Shown here piece after piece: positions 1 through 8,667 of a stretch of DNA of 64,000 nucleotides (its first letter is position 1; each line of letters starts with the position of its first letter). Source of the DNA: Clostridiales bacterium (lineage in GTDB: Bacteria; Bacillota; Clostridia; Lachnospirales; Lachnospiraceae); NCBI GenBank assembly GCA_020860715.1, contig JAJBTU010000024.1, forward strand, positions 30,822-94,821, written 5' to 3'. A program made the position numbers and the translations under genes. The notes under the pieces were generated by a model. That model was not told the origin of the DNA, ran no database searches, and saw nothing but the letters and a program-made list of their open reading frames with translations.

Positions 1-120
1 CATAGCTGCTCGTTGACCCTCGAGATTTCCTGCCGCAAGCGCCGCAAATCTCTTCTTACTCGCAGCATAGCTGCTCGTTGACCCTCGAGATTTCCTGCCG
101 CAAGCGCCGCAAATCTCTTC
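1..120 (-). repeat. Tandem 65-bp hairpin repeat, putative LoaP-dependent leader RNA
   Basis: Positions 1-55 and 66-120 are identical, with a 10-bp spacer (56-65), so this is a tandem repeat of about 65 bp that probably continues past the left edge. Read on the minus strand each unit can fold: arms GAGATTT and AAATCTC enclose a 17-nt GC-rich loop, and in the first transcribed copy flanking GACCC and GGGTC could extend the stem across symmetric GAA/GAG internal loops. It lies just downstream of a strong minus-strand promoter and beside loaP. LoaP is known to recognise a hairpin in the leader of its target operon; that this repeat is such a site is inference. Confidence 0.5.
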
Positions 121-127
121 GGGTCAC

Positions 128-156
128 ATTATACCTGTCTTTTGGCGTCCCTGCAA
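128..156 (-). promoter_or_regulatory. Sigma-A-type promoter reading out of the left edge
   Basis: On the minus strand TTGCAG (156-151), a 17-bp spacer and a perfect TATAAT (133-128) form a strong vegetative promoter. Transcription would start near 121, immediately before the tandem hairpins. It follows the loaP terminator, so it probably drives the next polysaccharide operon lying left of the window. Confidence 0.75.
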
Positions 157-203
157 GCAGAACCTCCGCGGCGGTTTATAGACGAATTGTCCTGTAACGC
201 AAA

Positions 204-229
204 AAAACCTGCCATTCATGGCAGGTTTT
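204..229 (-). terminator. Intrinsic terminator of loaP
   Basis: A perfect 10-bp inverted repeat, AAAACCTGCC and GGCAGGTTTT with loop ATTCAT, overlaps the loaP stop codon and is followed on the minus strand by a run of T residues. It separates loaP from the promoter at 128-156. Confidence 0.8.
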
Positions 230-828
230 TACGATAATCTCTCTGTAATTTCCAGTCCGGCGACTAACACGCTCGTACTGTTTTTTGTAAAATTTCTGGA
301 TGCATTTTCCGAAACCTTCAGCCACGCCAGCCGTTTGTGCCGGTCGATGCGCACGATCCGATTGTCGTGCCCGATCAGCGGCCCCTCCGTCACATGCGCC
401 AGGCCATCCCGGATAATCCCCTTCGACATGGGGATGTGATGCTGCGGATCACAAAGGTCATTCAAAAGCTGCGATAATTCCTCCGGAATCGGCACCACCG
501 GCAGGTTTTCCTTTTTCAGGGTCTCCGCCACATCTTCCTCACAGTCGATGAACTGAAAATTCGGAAACAGCGTTGCCGTCACCGAATGCCATGCCCCCTG
601 ATAGTGACGCATCCGTTCAATCGTATACTGAAAAGCCGATATATCAGGCGGTATAAAGAAAGCACCAGAATCCGTTTGAGATTCCGATGCCTTCTTCGGT
701 CTGTCCACCTCGTTTTCACTGCCCGATTCCGCTCTCTGCGGATAATACAACGCGTATAACAACCACCGTTCCTCCTTTCTCCGTCCTCTTCCGGCCTCGG
801 CCATGCGCCGGTTTTTGGTCCGCCGCAT
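229..828 (-). CDS. loaP: LoaP-type NusG paralog, transcription antiterminator
   Basis: This is a specialised NusG paralog that keeps RNA polymerase from terminating in long polysaccharide or antibiotic operons. An NGN-like domain starts at about residue 22 (RWLLYALYYP; LFPNFQFI near 87-94), and a KOW-like C-terminal domain carries VTEGPLIG (146-153) and IDRHKRLAWL (161-170), the signature that separates LoaP from housekeeping NusG. The start is uncertain: the ATG at 828 has a weak ribosome site, while an AGGAGG lies 8 nt before a TTG at 762 that would drop the conserved Trp. The linker at residues 31-55 is longer than usual. It follows the nucleotidyltransferase by 23 bp and ends in its own terminator, directly before a promoter with tandem hairpins. 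Confidence 0.82.
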   Translation of the reverse strand: MRRTKNRRMAEAGRGRRKEERWLLYALYYPQRAESGSENEVDRPKKASESQTDSGAFFIPPDISAFQYTIERMRHYQGAWHSVTATLFPNFQFIDCEEDVAETLKKENLPVVPIPEELSQLLNDLCDPQHHIPMSKGIIRDGLAHVTEGPLIGHDNRIVRIDRHKRLAWLKVSENASRNFTKNSTSVLVAGLEITERLS

Positions 829-851
829 CTGCTCTGAGTCCAGGAATCAAA

Positions 852-1823
852 TCACAAATCCGAATACAGTTCTTCTTTATACACGCCTTCCTCTATCAAC
901 CCGCGAATGCTCTCAACTACAGCCGCTTTATCTTCCGGATATGTCACTCCGAACCACCTGTCCGTCGTCTCCAGCAGCTTTACCGTAACCTTTCCCGACC
1001 GAAGCAAATATCCGATATGGGTCGGAAGAAGATATTCTGCTTTTAAAGGATTACCGGGAACCTTTAATGTAAGAAACTCCTGAAATCCTGCTTCAAGGGT
1101 TTCCATATACCACGGTTTTTCGTTTTCTTTTGCGGGAAAGCCCCAGAAATTCATGGACACAAAGCCATCCGGATCCAGCGCCTCCCCATCCGATGACGCC
1201 CCGCCGTCCGCCGTCTTCCTGATTCCGCCTGTCTCAACAACATCAAGCACATGGGTATGTCCTTCCGCGACCTTACACAATCCCCTGGTCACTCCTCCAT
1301 GCTCGGAAAGCGTATTCTTTAAAATAAACCCTGCCATGGCAATCGCGTGATCCGCGTGATCCAGAACCAGCCAGTCATGCATCTTCCGGAACGCCGTTTT
1401 CCCATAATAGTCATCCGCGTTGATCACCGCAAACGGTCCGCGAACCAGTCGTCTTGCCGCAAGCACCGCCTGGCCGGTGCCCCACGGTTTTGTCCTGCCG
1501 TCGGGGACCTTTATCTGCCGGCCGTCAATAACCGGTAAATCATCCAGGCTCTGAAAGCAGCAGGCAGCTTCCACTCCCAGCTTCCCGCACATCTCTTTCA
1601 CCCGATTCCCGATAATCTCCTTAAAATCCGCCTCGATATCCGGGCGGATGACAAAAAGAATGCGATTGAATCCCGCTTCAATCGCGTCATGAATCGAATA
1701 GTCTATTATAATTTCACCATGCAGCCCGACCGGCTCCAGCTGCTTAATCGCAGAAGTATCCTTATTTGACCGATACCGGCTTCCAAGGCCGGCAGCCATG
1801 ATTAATAATGTTGTTGTTCTCAT
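852..1823 (-). CDS. Sugar-phosphate nucleotidyltransferase family protein
   Basis: A 323-residue NTP-transferase-fold protein, expected to activate a sugar phosphate or a related headgroup with a nucleotide in the cytoplasm. The N-terminal nucleotide-binding loop reads MAAGLGSRYR (about 9-18) with Lys-27 after it, and a metal-binding ADD lies at 126-128. The ATG at 1823 is chosen because GGGAG lies six bases upstream; an in-frame TTG at 1835 sits on top of that site. The substrate cannot be told from sequence. It is the gene before loaP and probably shares its transcript; it looks intact, unlike most of the locus. Confidence 0.8.
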   Translation of the reverse strand: MRTTTLLIMAAGLGSRYRSNKDTSAIKQLEPVGLHGEIIIDYSIHDAIEAGFNRILFVIRPDIEADFKEIIGNRVKEMCGKLGVEAACCFQSLDDLPVIDGRQIKVPDGRTKPWGTGQAVLAARRLVRGPFAVINADDYYGKTAFRKMHDWLVLDHADHAIAMAGFILKNTLSEHGGVTRGLCKVAEGHTHVLDVVETGGIRKTADGGASSDGEALDPDGFVSMNFWGFPAKENEKPWYMETLEAGFQEFLTLKVPGNPLKAEYLLPTHIGYLLRSGKVTVKLLETTDRWFGVTYPEDKAAVVESIRGLIEEGVYKEELYSDL

Positions 1824-1855
1824 AATTACTCCCAATGGTTTTTGCTCAAACGAAA

Positions 1856-2371
1856 GAATAAGAGCCTTACCCGGCTCTTATTCTTTATACAGTTCAGATC
1901 CTATACCACCACACTGCGCAGATATATGATCGTTCCTCTGCCAAATTCTCTCAATTCTCCTTCATCTGCCAGACATGTCAGATATTCACGCATCCTGCAG
2001 CATTCCGGCTTCAACCTCGCGGACCCTTTCAGTTGACACCGCCAGACATTCCGCGATCTCCTGAATAGAAAATTTCCCCTTTTTCAGCATTCTCTGAATA
2101 GTGGCGTCTTTCTCTTTTTCTGTCGCTTTTTCTGATGCTATCTTTTTCTCACTCGCTATATGAATCTCCAAAATGCGATCCTGATTATATAAATCCATCA
2201 TCATCGTGGTTACCTTCCATAGTTTACTTTCGGTGCAGCTTCATTATAGGGCAAATCACCTTGTCCTGCAAGTACCGGTTTCGTTCCCATAAAAGGTCTT
2301 CCGCTGTATATAAACGATCCAGCGGAAGATTTATGACAGCATTTCAGAAAAAACATGACACGAATTGTGGC
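1856..2371 (-). repeat. Deleted copy of the Rpn-element direct repeat
   Basis: This stretch repeats 3893-5192 in the same orientation. It keeps the distal hairpin (GAATAAGAGCC and GGCTCTTATTC, 1856-1883), the last 72 codons of the nuclease and the 5' flank up to GTGGCATATGGG. About 0.8 kb is missing. The junction (near 2210) lies at a shared CCT, pointing to a short-homology deletion. The two copies bracket the wzx remnant. Confidence 0.85.
1986..2204 (-). pseudogene. 3' remnant of Rpn-family PD-(D/E)XK nuclease gene
   Basis: The 72 residues match the C-terminus of the intact protein at 4057-4986, including the HTH-like tail (IQEIAECLAVSTERV), but lack the catalytic N-terminal domain. A lysine/alanine-rich stretch is also shorter here (one KATEKEKD block, without the AAKEAA repeats). 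No ribosome binding site remains in a useful position because the upstream sequence is the fused 5' flank. It is a deletion derivative and unlikely to be functional. Confidence 0.85.
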
Positions 2372-2379
2372 ATATGGGC

Positions 2380-3843
2380 TCAATCAGCACTGCCTTTATG
2401 CGGAAGCCTGGCTTTCACGATTTTCATCGCTTCCAGGAAATAAGGATTCTTCAATAAATACAAAATTCCAAAATAAGCCGCCGCAGAAGTCCCCATAACC
2501 ACAATCATCCGCAGCACATAGTTCATCTGCACCTGCTCCAGGATCCCTCCGATCACCAGTATCGGGATTGCCGCAATCCAGTACTGGTAATATCCCGAAA
2601 AAATCTCAGAGATCTTCAACGTCCTTTTTGCATTGAAATAACAGACCACCGCTACCGCCGATTCTGCTGCCACTGTAGCAATCGCTGCTCCATTTTCCGC
2701 GAACCGCGGAATCAGGATTGAATTCAGAGTAAAATTCGTGACCGCGCCTGTGCAGGTCGAAATGATAATCAGTTTCTCCTTCCCCATGGGAACAAACGTC
2801 TGCTGGTTCGTCACCACACTAAACGGTATCACCAGAACAATCGGCGTCAGGAGTTTCATCGTAAACCCGGCCGACTCAAACCCACTGCCGCTGAACAGCA
2901 GCACGATCTCATCACTCAGCATAAAAAGTCCAAGACAGGCAGGCACCGAAAACATAAACACAAACTGATACGCTTTATTGATCAGTTCCTTCATCTTCGT
3001 TTCTTCCCCGATACCGATATAATAAGACAGGCGCGGGATCAGCACAACACCCAGAGACGTAATCAGACTGTTCACAATCTTATTGATTTTAACCGCTGCC
3101 GTATAGATGCCGACCGCCGTATCATCCTTCAGAAATCCCAGCATCGTGGAATCCAGAACCGTATAGAGTTCGATCGATACCGCCATGGCAAAAAGCCAGA
3201 AAATTGGTTTTATATGTCCCCGGAAATGCCATTTCCCGTGTTTCCGGAAATCAATGTACCTCCTGCTGTTGATAAAATTCAGCACATAGGAGCCGGAGGA
3301 GGCCAACATGGTCACAAATGCATAGCTTACCACATCGTCCGCATCCCGCACTGTAATAAACATGATCACCAGCGCGATCACCTGAAACAGCATGGCCCTC
3401 AGGGCGATATACCGGTATTCCTCCACAGCCTAATAAAGCCATTCCATCCCCAGTCCCATCAGCACAATGGACGCGCTGTTGACCAGCAGAAGCAGCGTAT
3501 AATCCTGAAACTTTTTCACCAGAAACAGTGACGCTATAAAAGCGAGATAGGCAATTACCGTGGAACAGCCATTGATAACCAGCATCTCCTGCGCAAAATG
3601 ACTCAGCTTCTCCCTGTCATCGCGTACCTTCGCCGCCTCCCTTGTGCCATAATAATTCATGCCCAGCATGGCGACCATCGTAAAATAGGAAATCACCGAC
3701 TTTGCAAAATTCGCTTTCCCGATGCCGTCCGCGCCCAATACACGAGAGCAGTACGCAAATGTAATAACCGGAAAAACAAGCGAAGACAGCGTCTTGGCAA
3801 AGTTAAATATGATATTATTTACAAGTGATTTTTGTTTCCCCAT
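2380..3843 (-). pseudogene. wzx: Wzx-like polysaccharide flippase, split by an in-frame amber codon
   Basis: Two segments in one frame make a single polytopic flippase of the MOP superfamily, which moves undecaprenyl-linked repeat units across the membrane. Codons 1-137 (3843-3433) begin MGKQKSLVNNIIFNF, typical of Wzx, and end MEWLY; a TAG at 3432-3430 follows; the frame then runs on as AVEEYRYIALR for another 349 codons. Relatives usually have Gln here, so CAG to TAG is the simplest explanation. Read through, the product is about 487 residues, the normal family length. GTG at 3426 could restart translation, but that would lose three or four membrane helices. The gene lies between two Rpn-element copies. 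Confidence 0.85.
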
Positions 3844-3892
3844 CCAGAATCATCATCCTTCCAGCGCTTCTATAATGTTCTCAAAGTCAGAC

Positions 3893-5192
3893 AACAAATA
3901 AGAGCCGTAACCGGCTCTTATTTGTTATTGTGAACTCCTTTCATCACGTTCTTATAGTTCCCTGCCAGATTCTTTATCACCACATTGCACAGATATAGGA
4001 TCGTTCTTCTGCAAAATTCGCTCAATTCTCCTTCATCCATCAGACATGTCAGATATTCACGCATCCTGCAGCATTCCGGCTTCAACCTCGCGGACCCTTT
4101 CAGTTGACACCGCCAGACATTCCGCGATCTCCTGAATAGAAAATTTCCCCTTTTTCAGCATTCTCTGAATAGTGGCGTCTTTCTCTTTTTCTGTCGCTTT
4201 TTCTGCCGCTTCTTTTGCTGCTTCTTTTGCTGCTATCTTTTTCTCACTCGCTATATGAATCTCCAAAATGCGATCCTGATTATATAAATCCATCATCATC
4301 GTGGTTACCTCCTTCTTCCGGGTTGCCAGATACTCTTTCAGGATGTCCCGGTCCATACAGATCCGGATCGTCTCCGAAACAGCCTCAGCTGTCCTTCCGT
4401 ACAGCCGCACCTGCTCATTGTACACTTTCGTAAAAAGTACATATTGTCCGATGATATCCTCACCATCGGTCCGTTTCGGATCCACGGTCCCGTACAACAT
4501 CCTGACAGTCACATCAACAGCGGTGTATCTGTCTTTGAAAAACTCCTCCGCCAGAGAAATCTCCGCCGGATGGCCTGATCTGTCGCCGGTATAGATGACA
4601 TACAGTTCTGACTCCGGCAATACTACCTTTTTGCTGCCGTACAGGTCTGTGCCTTCCCTGTCCAGATGCTCCTGCAATGACTGCGCATAATACAGTAACG
4701 CCCGGACGATGATATTCTCTGTCCAGCTGGACTGCGCCTCGGCCAGGATCATCAGCTTCCCGTTTACCATAAACCCCAGATCATTGTACTGCCCGTTGAC
4801 AAACACATTGTTAATCGTAATGTCTGTCAGTGCTTCCTCCGTCGCCGCTGTATCCTCCGGATGAAGCGCCTGATAAAGCTGAAGCAGGTACTTCTTATCT
4901 CTAAACAGGTCTGTAAATACACTGTCTTTTGCTGTATACTTTGCAGTATACCGCGTCTTCGCGTTTTTCTTCTTTTTCTTCTGCATCCATACACCTCCGT
5001 AAACATATGTTAGATTTCTGGAAATCCCTTCCATAGTTTACTTTCGGTGCAGCTTCATTATAGGGCAAATCACCTTGTCCTGCAAGTACCGGTTTCGTTC
5101 CCATAAAAGGTCTTCCGCTGTATATAAACGATCCAGCGGAAGATTTATGACAGCATTTCAGAAAAAACATGACACGAATTGTGGCATATGGG
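3893..5192 (-). repeat. Full-length copy of the Rpn-element direct repeat
   Basis: This unit holds the intact nuclease gene, a 14-bp perfect palindrome past its 3' end (AACAAATAAGAGCC and its complement, 3893-3926) and about 160 bp of 5' flank ending GTGGCATATGGG. The same boundaries occur at 1856-2371. I see no terminal inverted repeats or target-site duplication, so it may have spread by recombination rather than as a classical insertion sequence. Confidence 0.75.
4057..4986 (-). CDS. Rpn-family recombination-promoting nuclease / PD-(D/E)XK transposase-like protein
   Basis: A 309-residue protein of the Rpn/PD-(D/E)XK family, whose members nick DNA and promote RecA-independent recombination. 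From the chosen start, Asp-69 (NDLGF), Glu-83 and Gln-85 (ILAEAQS) form the D...ExQ catalytic core. A charged coiled-coil-like stretch (AAKEAAKEAAEKATEKEK) and a C-terminal HTH-like segment follow. The ATG at 4986 is preferred over 5034 because GGAGGTG lies just before it. It carries its own flanks as a unit and is duplicated as a remnant at 1986-2204, so it is probably a mobile or self-spreading gene unrelated to sugar metabolism. Confidence 0.8.
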   Translation of the reverse strand: MQKKKKKNAKTRYTAKYTAKDSVFTDLFRDKKYLLQLYQALHPEDTAATEEALTDITINNVFVNGQYNDLGFMVNGKLMILAEAQSSWTENIIVRALLYYAQSLQEHLDREGTDLYGSKKVVLPESELYVIYTGDRSGHPAEISLAEEFFKDRYTAVDVTVRMLYGTVDPKRTDGEDIIGQYVLFTKVYNEQVRLYGRTAEAVSETIRICMDRDILKEYLATRKKEVTTMMMDLYNQDRILEIHIASEKKIAAKEAAKEAAEKATEKEKDATIQRMLKKGKFSIQEIAECLAVSTERVREVEAGMLQDA

Positions 5193-5241
5193 AATTAAGC
5201 AAACCATTCCAACTACGATGATCCTATCAGCATCCGTATCC

Positions 5242-6495
5242 TTACTGCCTTTCTGCATTGTCTCGATTTACAATCCATTCAATAAATTCCCGTACCGCAC
5301 CGCAGCCACCTTTTTTGCCGGAAACAAAATCTGACACTTCTTTCACTTTCTCAACTGCATCCATCGGGCAGCCAACCAGACCACCGGCCGCTTTCACAGG
5401 TTTCATACACTGTAAATCGAGAATATCATCTCCAATGTAAGCTACCATGCTTAAATCCTTCGTAATCTCATTTAATTTATTTATCTTATCTCTTATGCCC
5501 TGATAGATATGTGTAATGCCAATCTCTTTGCATCGATTCATCAAAATGGCAGATTCACGAGCAGTTATAATCACAGGAATGATGCCCGCAGGAATAGCAA
5601 TATCTTTGATTCCGCATCCATCCTTAATATCAAACGCTTTCATCATCTCGCCGCCTGGCCCCATATAGATTTTTCCATCTGTAAGCGTACCATCAACATC
5701 CATTACCAAAAATTTAATTGAATCATTTCTGCTTTGATCCGCCGCTTTCGGTCTATGGTATTCCTCTGTCATTATATTCTCTTTTATGATATTTTTATCA
5801 GTTCTGCTTACAGTTTTCGAGCCATTCGTGTACTCCCTTTTTTCCTCCTGCATCCACTTCCAGACCAGTTCTCTCTTGTCGGGGTGATATTTTAAAAACT
5901 CTTTCATATCACCCGCAAGAGGATATTCTCTACAGCGGTCATCTCCTTCTATTATCCAATCATAACCAACACCAAGTATATCTCCAAGATAATCTCCATC
6001 AAAAAATTCGCTGACAGGCACTTCACCCTCAAGCAATTCCTCTATTTCATTTCCATGCATGCCACCTTCTATACGACAAAAACTCTCAAAATCTCTAACA
6101 TGACCAGTTGTGCTTTTACTGGCATACACTGCCTCTTCAAGTCGTCTTGCCTGCGCCGCCTGCGATGTTTTTCTCTCGGACTTCCATCGCGCTTCTTCCT
6201 CTGTGATAATCGGGGCAAATGGTTTTCCAGACTCATCACGCAGGACATCACGGGTACATTCAAACGTCTGTAATGCAGTACAGCCAGGGATTTTTGCCTC
6301 TACCAAATATCTAACAGCATGAGGATTCGAATATTTCGACTTTTTTTGTCTTTTAGCCTTTACAATTCCTCTGATCTGTCCAAAACCTCCCGATTCAGCA
6401 ATAATAACCACCTCACCTGTCGCAGGGCGTTGCTCAGGAGGCAATGAAAGAATTTCTTCTTTTGAAAAAGATGGTACATTCTCAGCTTGTTTCAT
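5242..6495 (-). CDS. Unknown N-terminal domain fused to a KdsC/YrbI-like HAD phosphatase
   Basis: Residues 260-410 are a HAD phosphatase of the KdsC/YrbI type that dephosphorylates 3-deoxy-ulosonate 8-phosphate or similar acid sugars. Asp-266 and Asp-268 lie in FLVMDVDGTLTDG, the Thr motif in VIITARES, and the acidic motif in YIGDDILDL. Free-standing relatives are about 170 residues. Here about 240 residues precede the domain in one open frame; they start MKQAENVPSFSKEE and contain GDYLGDILGVGYDW, which I do not recognise. An internal ATG at 5772 (MTEEYHRPK) could start a 176-residue stand-alone enzyme, so the long form may be a fusion or two overlapping products. Its likely partners, the TPP enzyme and cytidylyltransferase, are broken. 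Confidence 0.72.
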   Translation of the reverse strand: MKQAENVPSFSKEEILSLPPEQRPATGEVVIIAESGGFGQIRGIVKAKRQKKSKYSNPHAVRYLVEAKIPGCTALQTFECTRDVLRDESGKPFAPIITEEEARWKSERKTSQAAQARRLEEAVYASKSTTGHVRDFESFCRIEGGMHGNEIEELLEGEVPVSEFFDGDYLGDILGVGYDWIIEGDDRCREYPLAGDMKEFLKYHPDKRELVWKWMQEEKREYTNGSKTVSRTDKNIIKENIMTEEYHRPKAADQSRNDSIKFLVMDVDGTLTDGKIYMGPGGEMMKAFDIKDGCGIKDIAIPAGIIPVIITARESAILMNRCKEIGITHIYQGIRDKINKLNEITKDLSMVAYIGDDILDLQCMKPVKAAGGLVGCPMDAVEKVKEVSDFVSGKKGGCGAVREFIEWIVNRDNAERQ

Positions 6496-6609
6496 AAAGT
6501 TATATCTCCGAAATCAAAATTGTAGAACAGCCCTTATTTTTTCGTTAGGAAGGTATCATAGTTCTTCTGGAAGTTAAAGTTCACCATTCCCACGTATCAG
6601 AACAGGAAT

Positions 6610-7624
6610 TCATTTATTTAATATGTATAAAACCTTTCGTTCAATAGTTTCATCAATTGCAGGTTTGATTTCTTTTTCATTCCAATTCACTTTTGGGATC
6701 AACTTTGTATCATCAGAAAGAGAAATATCAATCAAACACGGGGAGTCATCTTTCATCCAAGACTTATATTCATCCAAATCTTTATATGTTTTGAGTGTGT
6801 CAGATTTTATTCCATAAGCTCTAGCAATATTTGCAAAGTTTGGTACAGTATATCCGCTTTCTGCTGTTGTTTGCGCGAATCGCCCTTCATAAGAAACAGC
6901 TTGGACCTCACTAATTTTTCCCAATGCATGATTATTTAAGACCAAAATCTTAATAGGCAATTTTTCTCGAACCACTGTCTGAAGTTCCTGAATATTCATC
7001 TGCAATCCACCGTCTCCAGTTACACAATATACCACACCATTATTTGTAGCTATAGACGCGCCAATTGCATATGGAAGTCCACAACCCATTGATCCATATC
7101 CACCGCCAATCAATAGCCGGCCCCCGTGTCCCTTTAATTCAAGAGACTGTGCTGACCAGCATTGATTTTGTCCCACATCCACAGCAATGATAGGATTAGC
7201 TGGCAGCATTGTAGAAAGTTTTGCCATGCAAAGATTTCCTTCTACTATATCAATCTTTTCCAAAATTTTTTTCGCTTTGAAGCATGCTTTATGCCATTCT
7301 GTATATTTCGGAATATCCTCTAGAATAAGTTCTTCCAGAAATTCCTTTGCATCCTTCAAATATTTCTCTTCATCGGATTTTATGAATCTACTCAATTCAT
7401 ATTGGTCGATATCCGCACGAATCAATTTGGCGTTAGGCGCAAAATACTCTGGCATGTTTCCAATTTGGCGTAAACTCAAACGTGCGCCAACTGAAATCAC
7501 CAGATCAGCTGTATTTAAAATCATGTTAGCTACACGATTACCATATATAGCCACCTGGATAGCCAAAGACATCCGTCACACCTTTCGTTATTAAAAAGTC
7601 CACCAAATATTCCGAACAATTCAT
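6610..7624 (-). pseudogene. TPP-dependent acetolactate synthase-like enzyme, internal deletion and frameshift
   Basis: The true N-terminus is visible at 7624: ATG, then NCSEYLVDFLITKGV and VFGYPGG, the start of the PYR domain of acetolactate-synthase-like enzymes. The frame ends at a TAA within a few codons. From about 7565 the next frame holds the central domain (YGNRVANMILNTADLVISVG) and the whole PP domain, including the cofactor site GDGGLQMN. The rest of the PYR domain, roughly 200 residues and the activating Glu, is missing, and the two parts are out of frame. Normal length is about 560 residues. In such loci the enzyme normally condenses a 2-keto acid. It follows the aldolase by 5 bp. 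Confidence 0.85.
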
Positions 7625-7629
7625 TCCAT

Positions 7630-8667
7630 TTACTTCCTCGCTTTCGCTTTGTATTGTTCATATGCTTCATCAAGTGCGGAAAAATCAGTCTTCAAATAGT
7701 TTACACCATACCTCTTGCGCTTTTCAGGTTCTAAAAGAGAAAGGATTTCATATATATTTTTTGCATTACACGTTATATTTTTTTCCAAGTAGTAAATATT
7801 ATCAACATGAGCTCCTAAAGTGCCACAGATAAACATAGGCAAATCATATCCCCAAGGTGTTGATTTCTGGCAAGGAATGATGTAACGCTCTATAGTTGAA
7901 AAAAGTTTCCCAATATCATAATTCTTTCCCTGTTTCTTATTTAAATAATCTGCAAGCACCTCTGTAGAGGCATTCCCAGCACCTCTACCCATTCCATATA
8001 ATGAACCATCCACCACAATATCTCGATTTGATTTGATTGCAAGATCTATCATCATCTCTGCCAAAGCATTAGACAGCTGCAAGTTATTATGAGAATGTAA
8101 GCCAATTCTGATAGAGTTGTCGAGTTCCTCATCGGTCTGAGTGTATATTCTTTGTAAATCATCTAAAAACATCGTCCCAAACGTATCAACAATAGAAAAA
8201 GCATAAGGCTTAATATCGTTAACAGCGGAAATCAGACCACTTCGTTCATTCTCGGAATAAGAAGGTGCATCCATAGGATTCACAAAAACCCTATATCCTT
8301 TCTTTTTTGCTTCTGAAATAAATTTTAAGGCTTTCTTGGCCTCATGTTTTGCAAAAGAAACACGAAGATATATAAATGAGTTCCCATCACATTCGTCCAG
8401 ATTTTCAATAGAGAATCTGCTATAATCACAAAAGCCAGTAAATCTTGTTCCCAAGACATTTGGGGGAATATATTTTCGAGCACAAGCTGAATTTCTGTAT
8501 ACTATTGATTCTCCATTAAACGTATTTTGCAGAAAACCTATCTCTATGATATCAATTCCTGCATCCAAAAGTCCGCTTACTACACCGCTTACAAATTCTT
8601 CCGAAGAATTTTTTGATAAAAGATAGCCTCCATCTCGAATGGTACAGTCATTAATTTGAACATTCAT
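7630..8667 (-). CDS. HMGL-like (DRE-TIM) aldolase
   Basis: A 345-residue TIM-barrel metal-dependent aldolase of the HMG-CoA lyase / 4-hydroxy-2-oxovalerate aldolase type. It shows the N-terminal DCTIRDGG (7-14) with the catalytic Arg and metal-binding Asp, the metal motif HSHNN at 181-185, and DGSLYGMGRGAGN further on. The ATG at 8667 matches the start of the family fold; AAAGGGG lies upstream. Homologues sit with TPP enzymes, cytidylyltransferases and KdsC-like phosphatases in surface-glycan loci, where they are thought to make an unusual keto-acid residue (inference). It appears intact, although its neighbours on both sides are broken; it overlaps the 3' end of the cytidylyltransferase remnant by 17 bp. 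Confidence 0.78.
   Translation of the reverse strand: MNVQINDCTIRDGGYLLSKNSSEEFVSGVVSGLLDAGIDIIEIGFLQNTFNGESIVYRNSACARKYIPPNVLGTRFTGFCDYSRFSIENLDECDGNSFIYLRVSFAKHEAKKALKFISEAKKKGYRVFVNPMDAPSYSENERSGLISAVNDIKPYAFSIVDTFGTMFLDDLQRIYTQTDEELDNSIRIGLHSHNNLQLSNALAEMMIDLAIKSNRDIVVDGSLYGMGRGAGNASTEVLADYLNKKQGKNYDIGKLFSTIERYIIPCQKSTPWGYDLPMFICGTLGAHVDNIYYLEKNITCNAKNIYEILSLLEPEKRKRYGVNYLKTDFSALDEAYEQYKAKARK

Noticed and set aside
1..120. Two 55-bp repeats at the left edge as a CRISPR fragment.
   Set aside because: The spacer is only 10 bp and the unit folds into a long hairpin; the promoter and loaP context fit a leader element better.
3424..3434. Selenocysteine or pyrrolysine decoding of the TAG in wzx.
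   Set aside because: Selenocysteine uses TGA, and flippases have no pyrrolysine role; relatives carry Gln, so a simple nonsense change is more likely.
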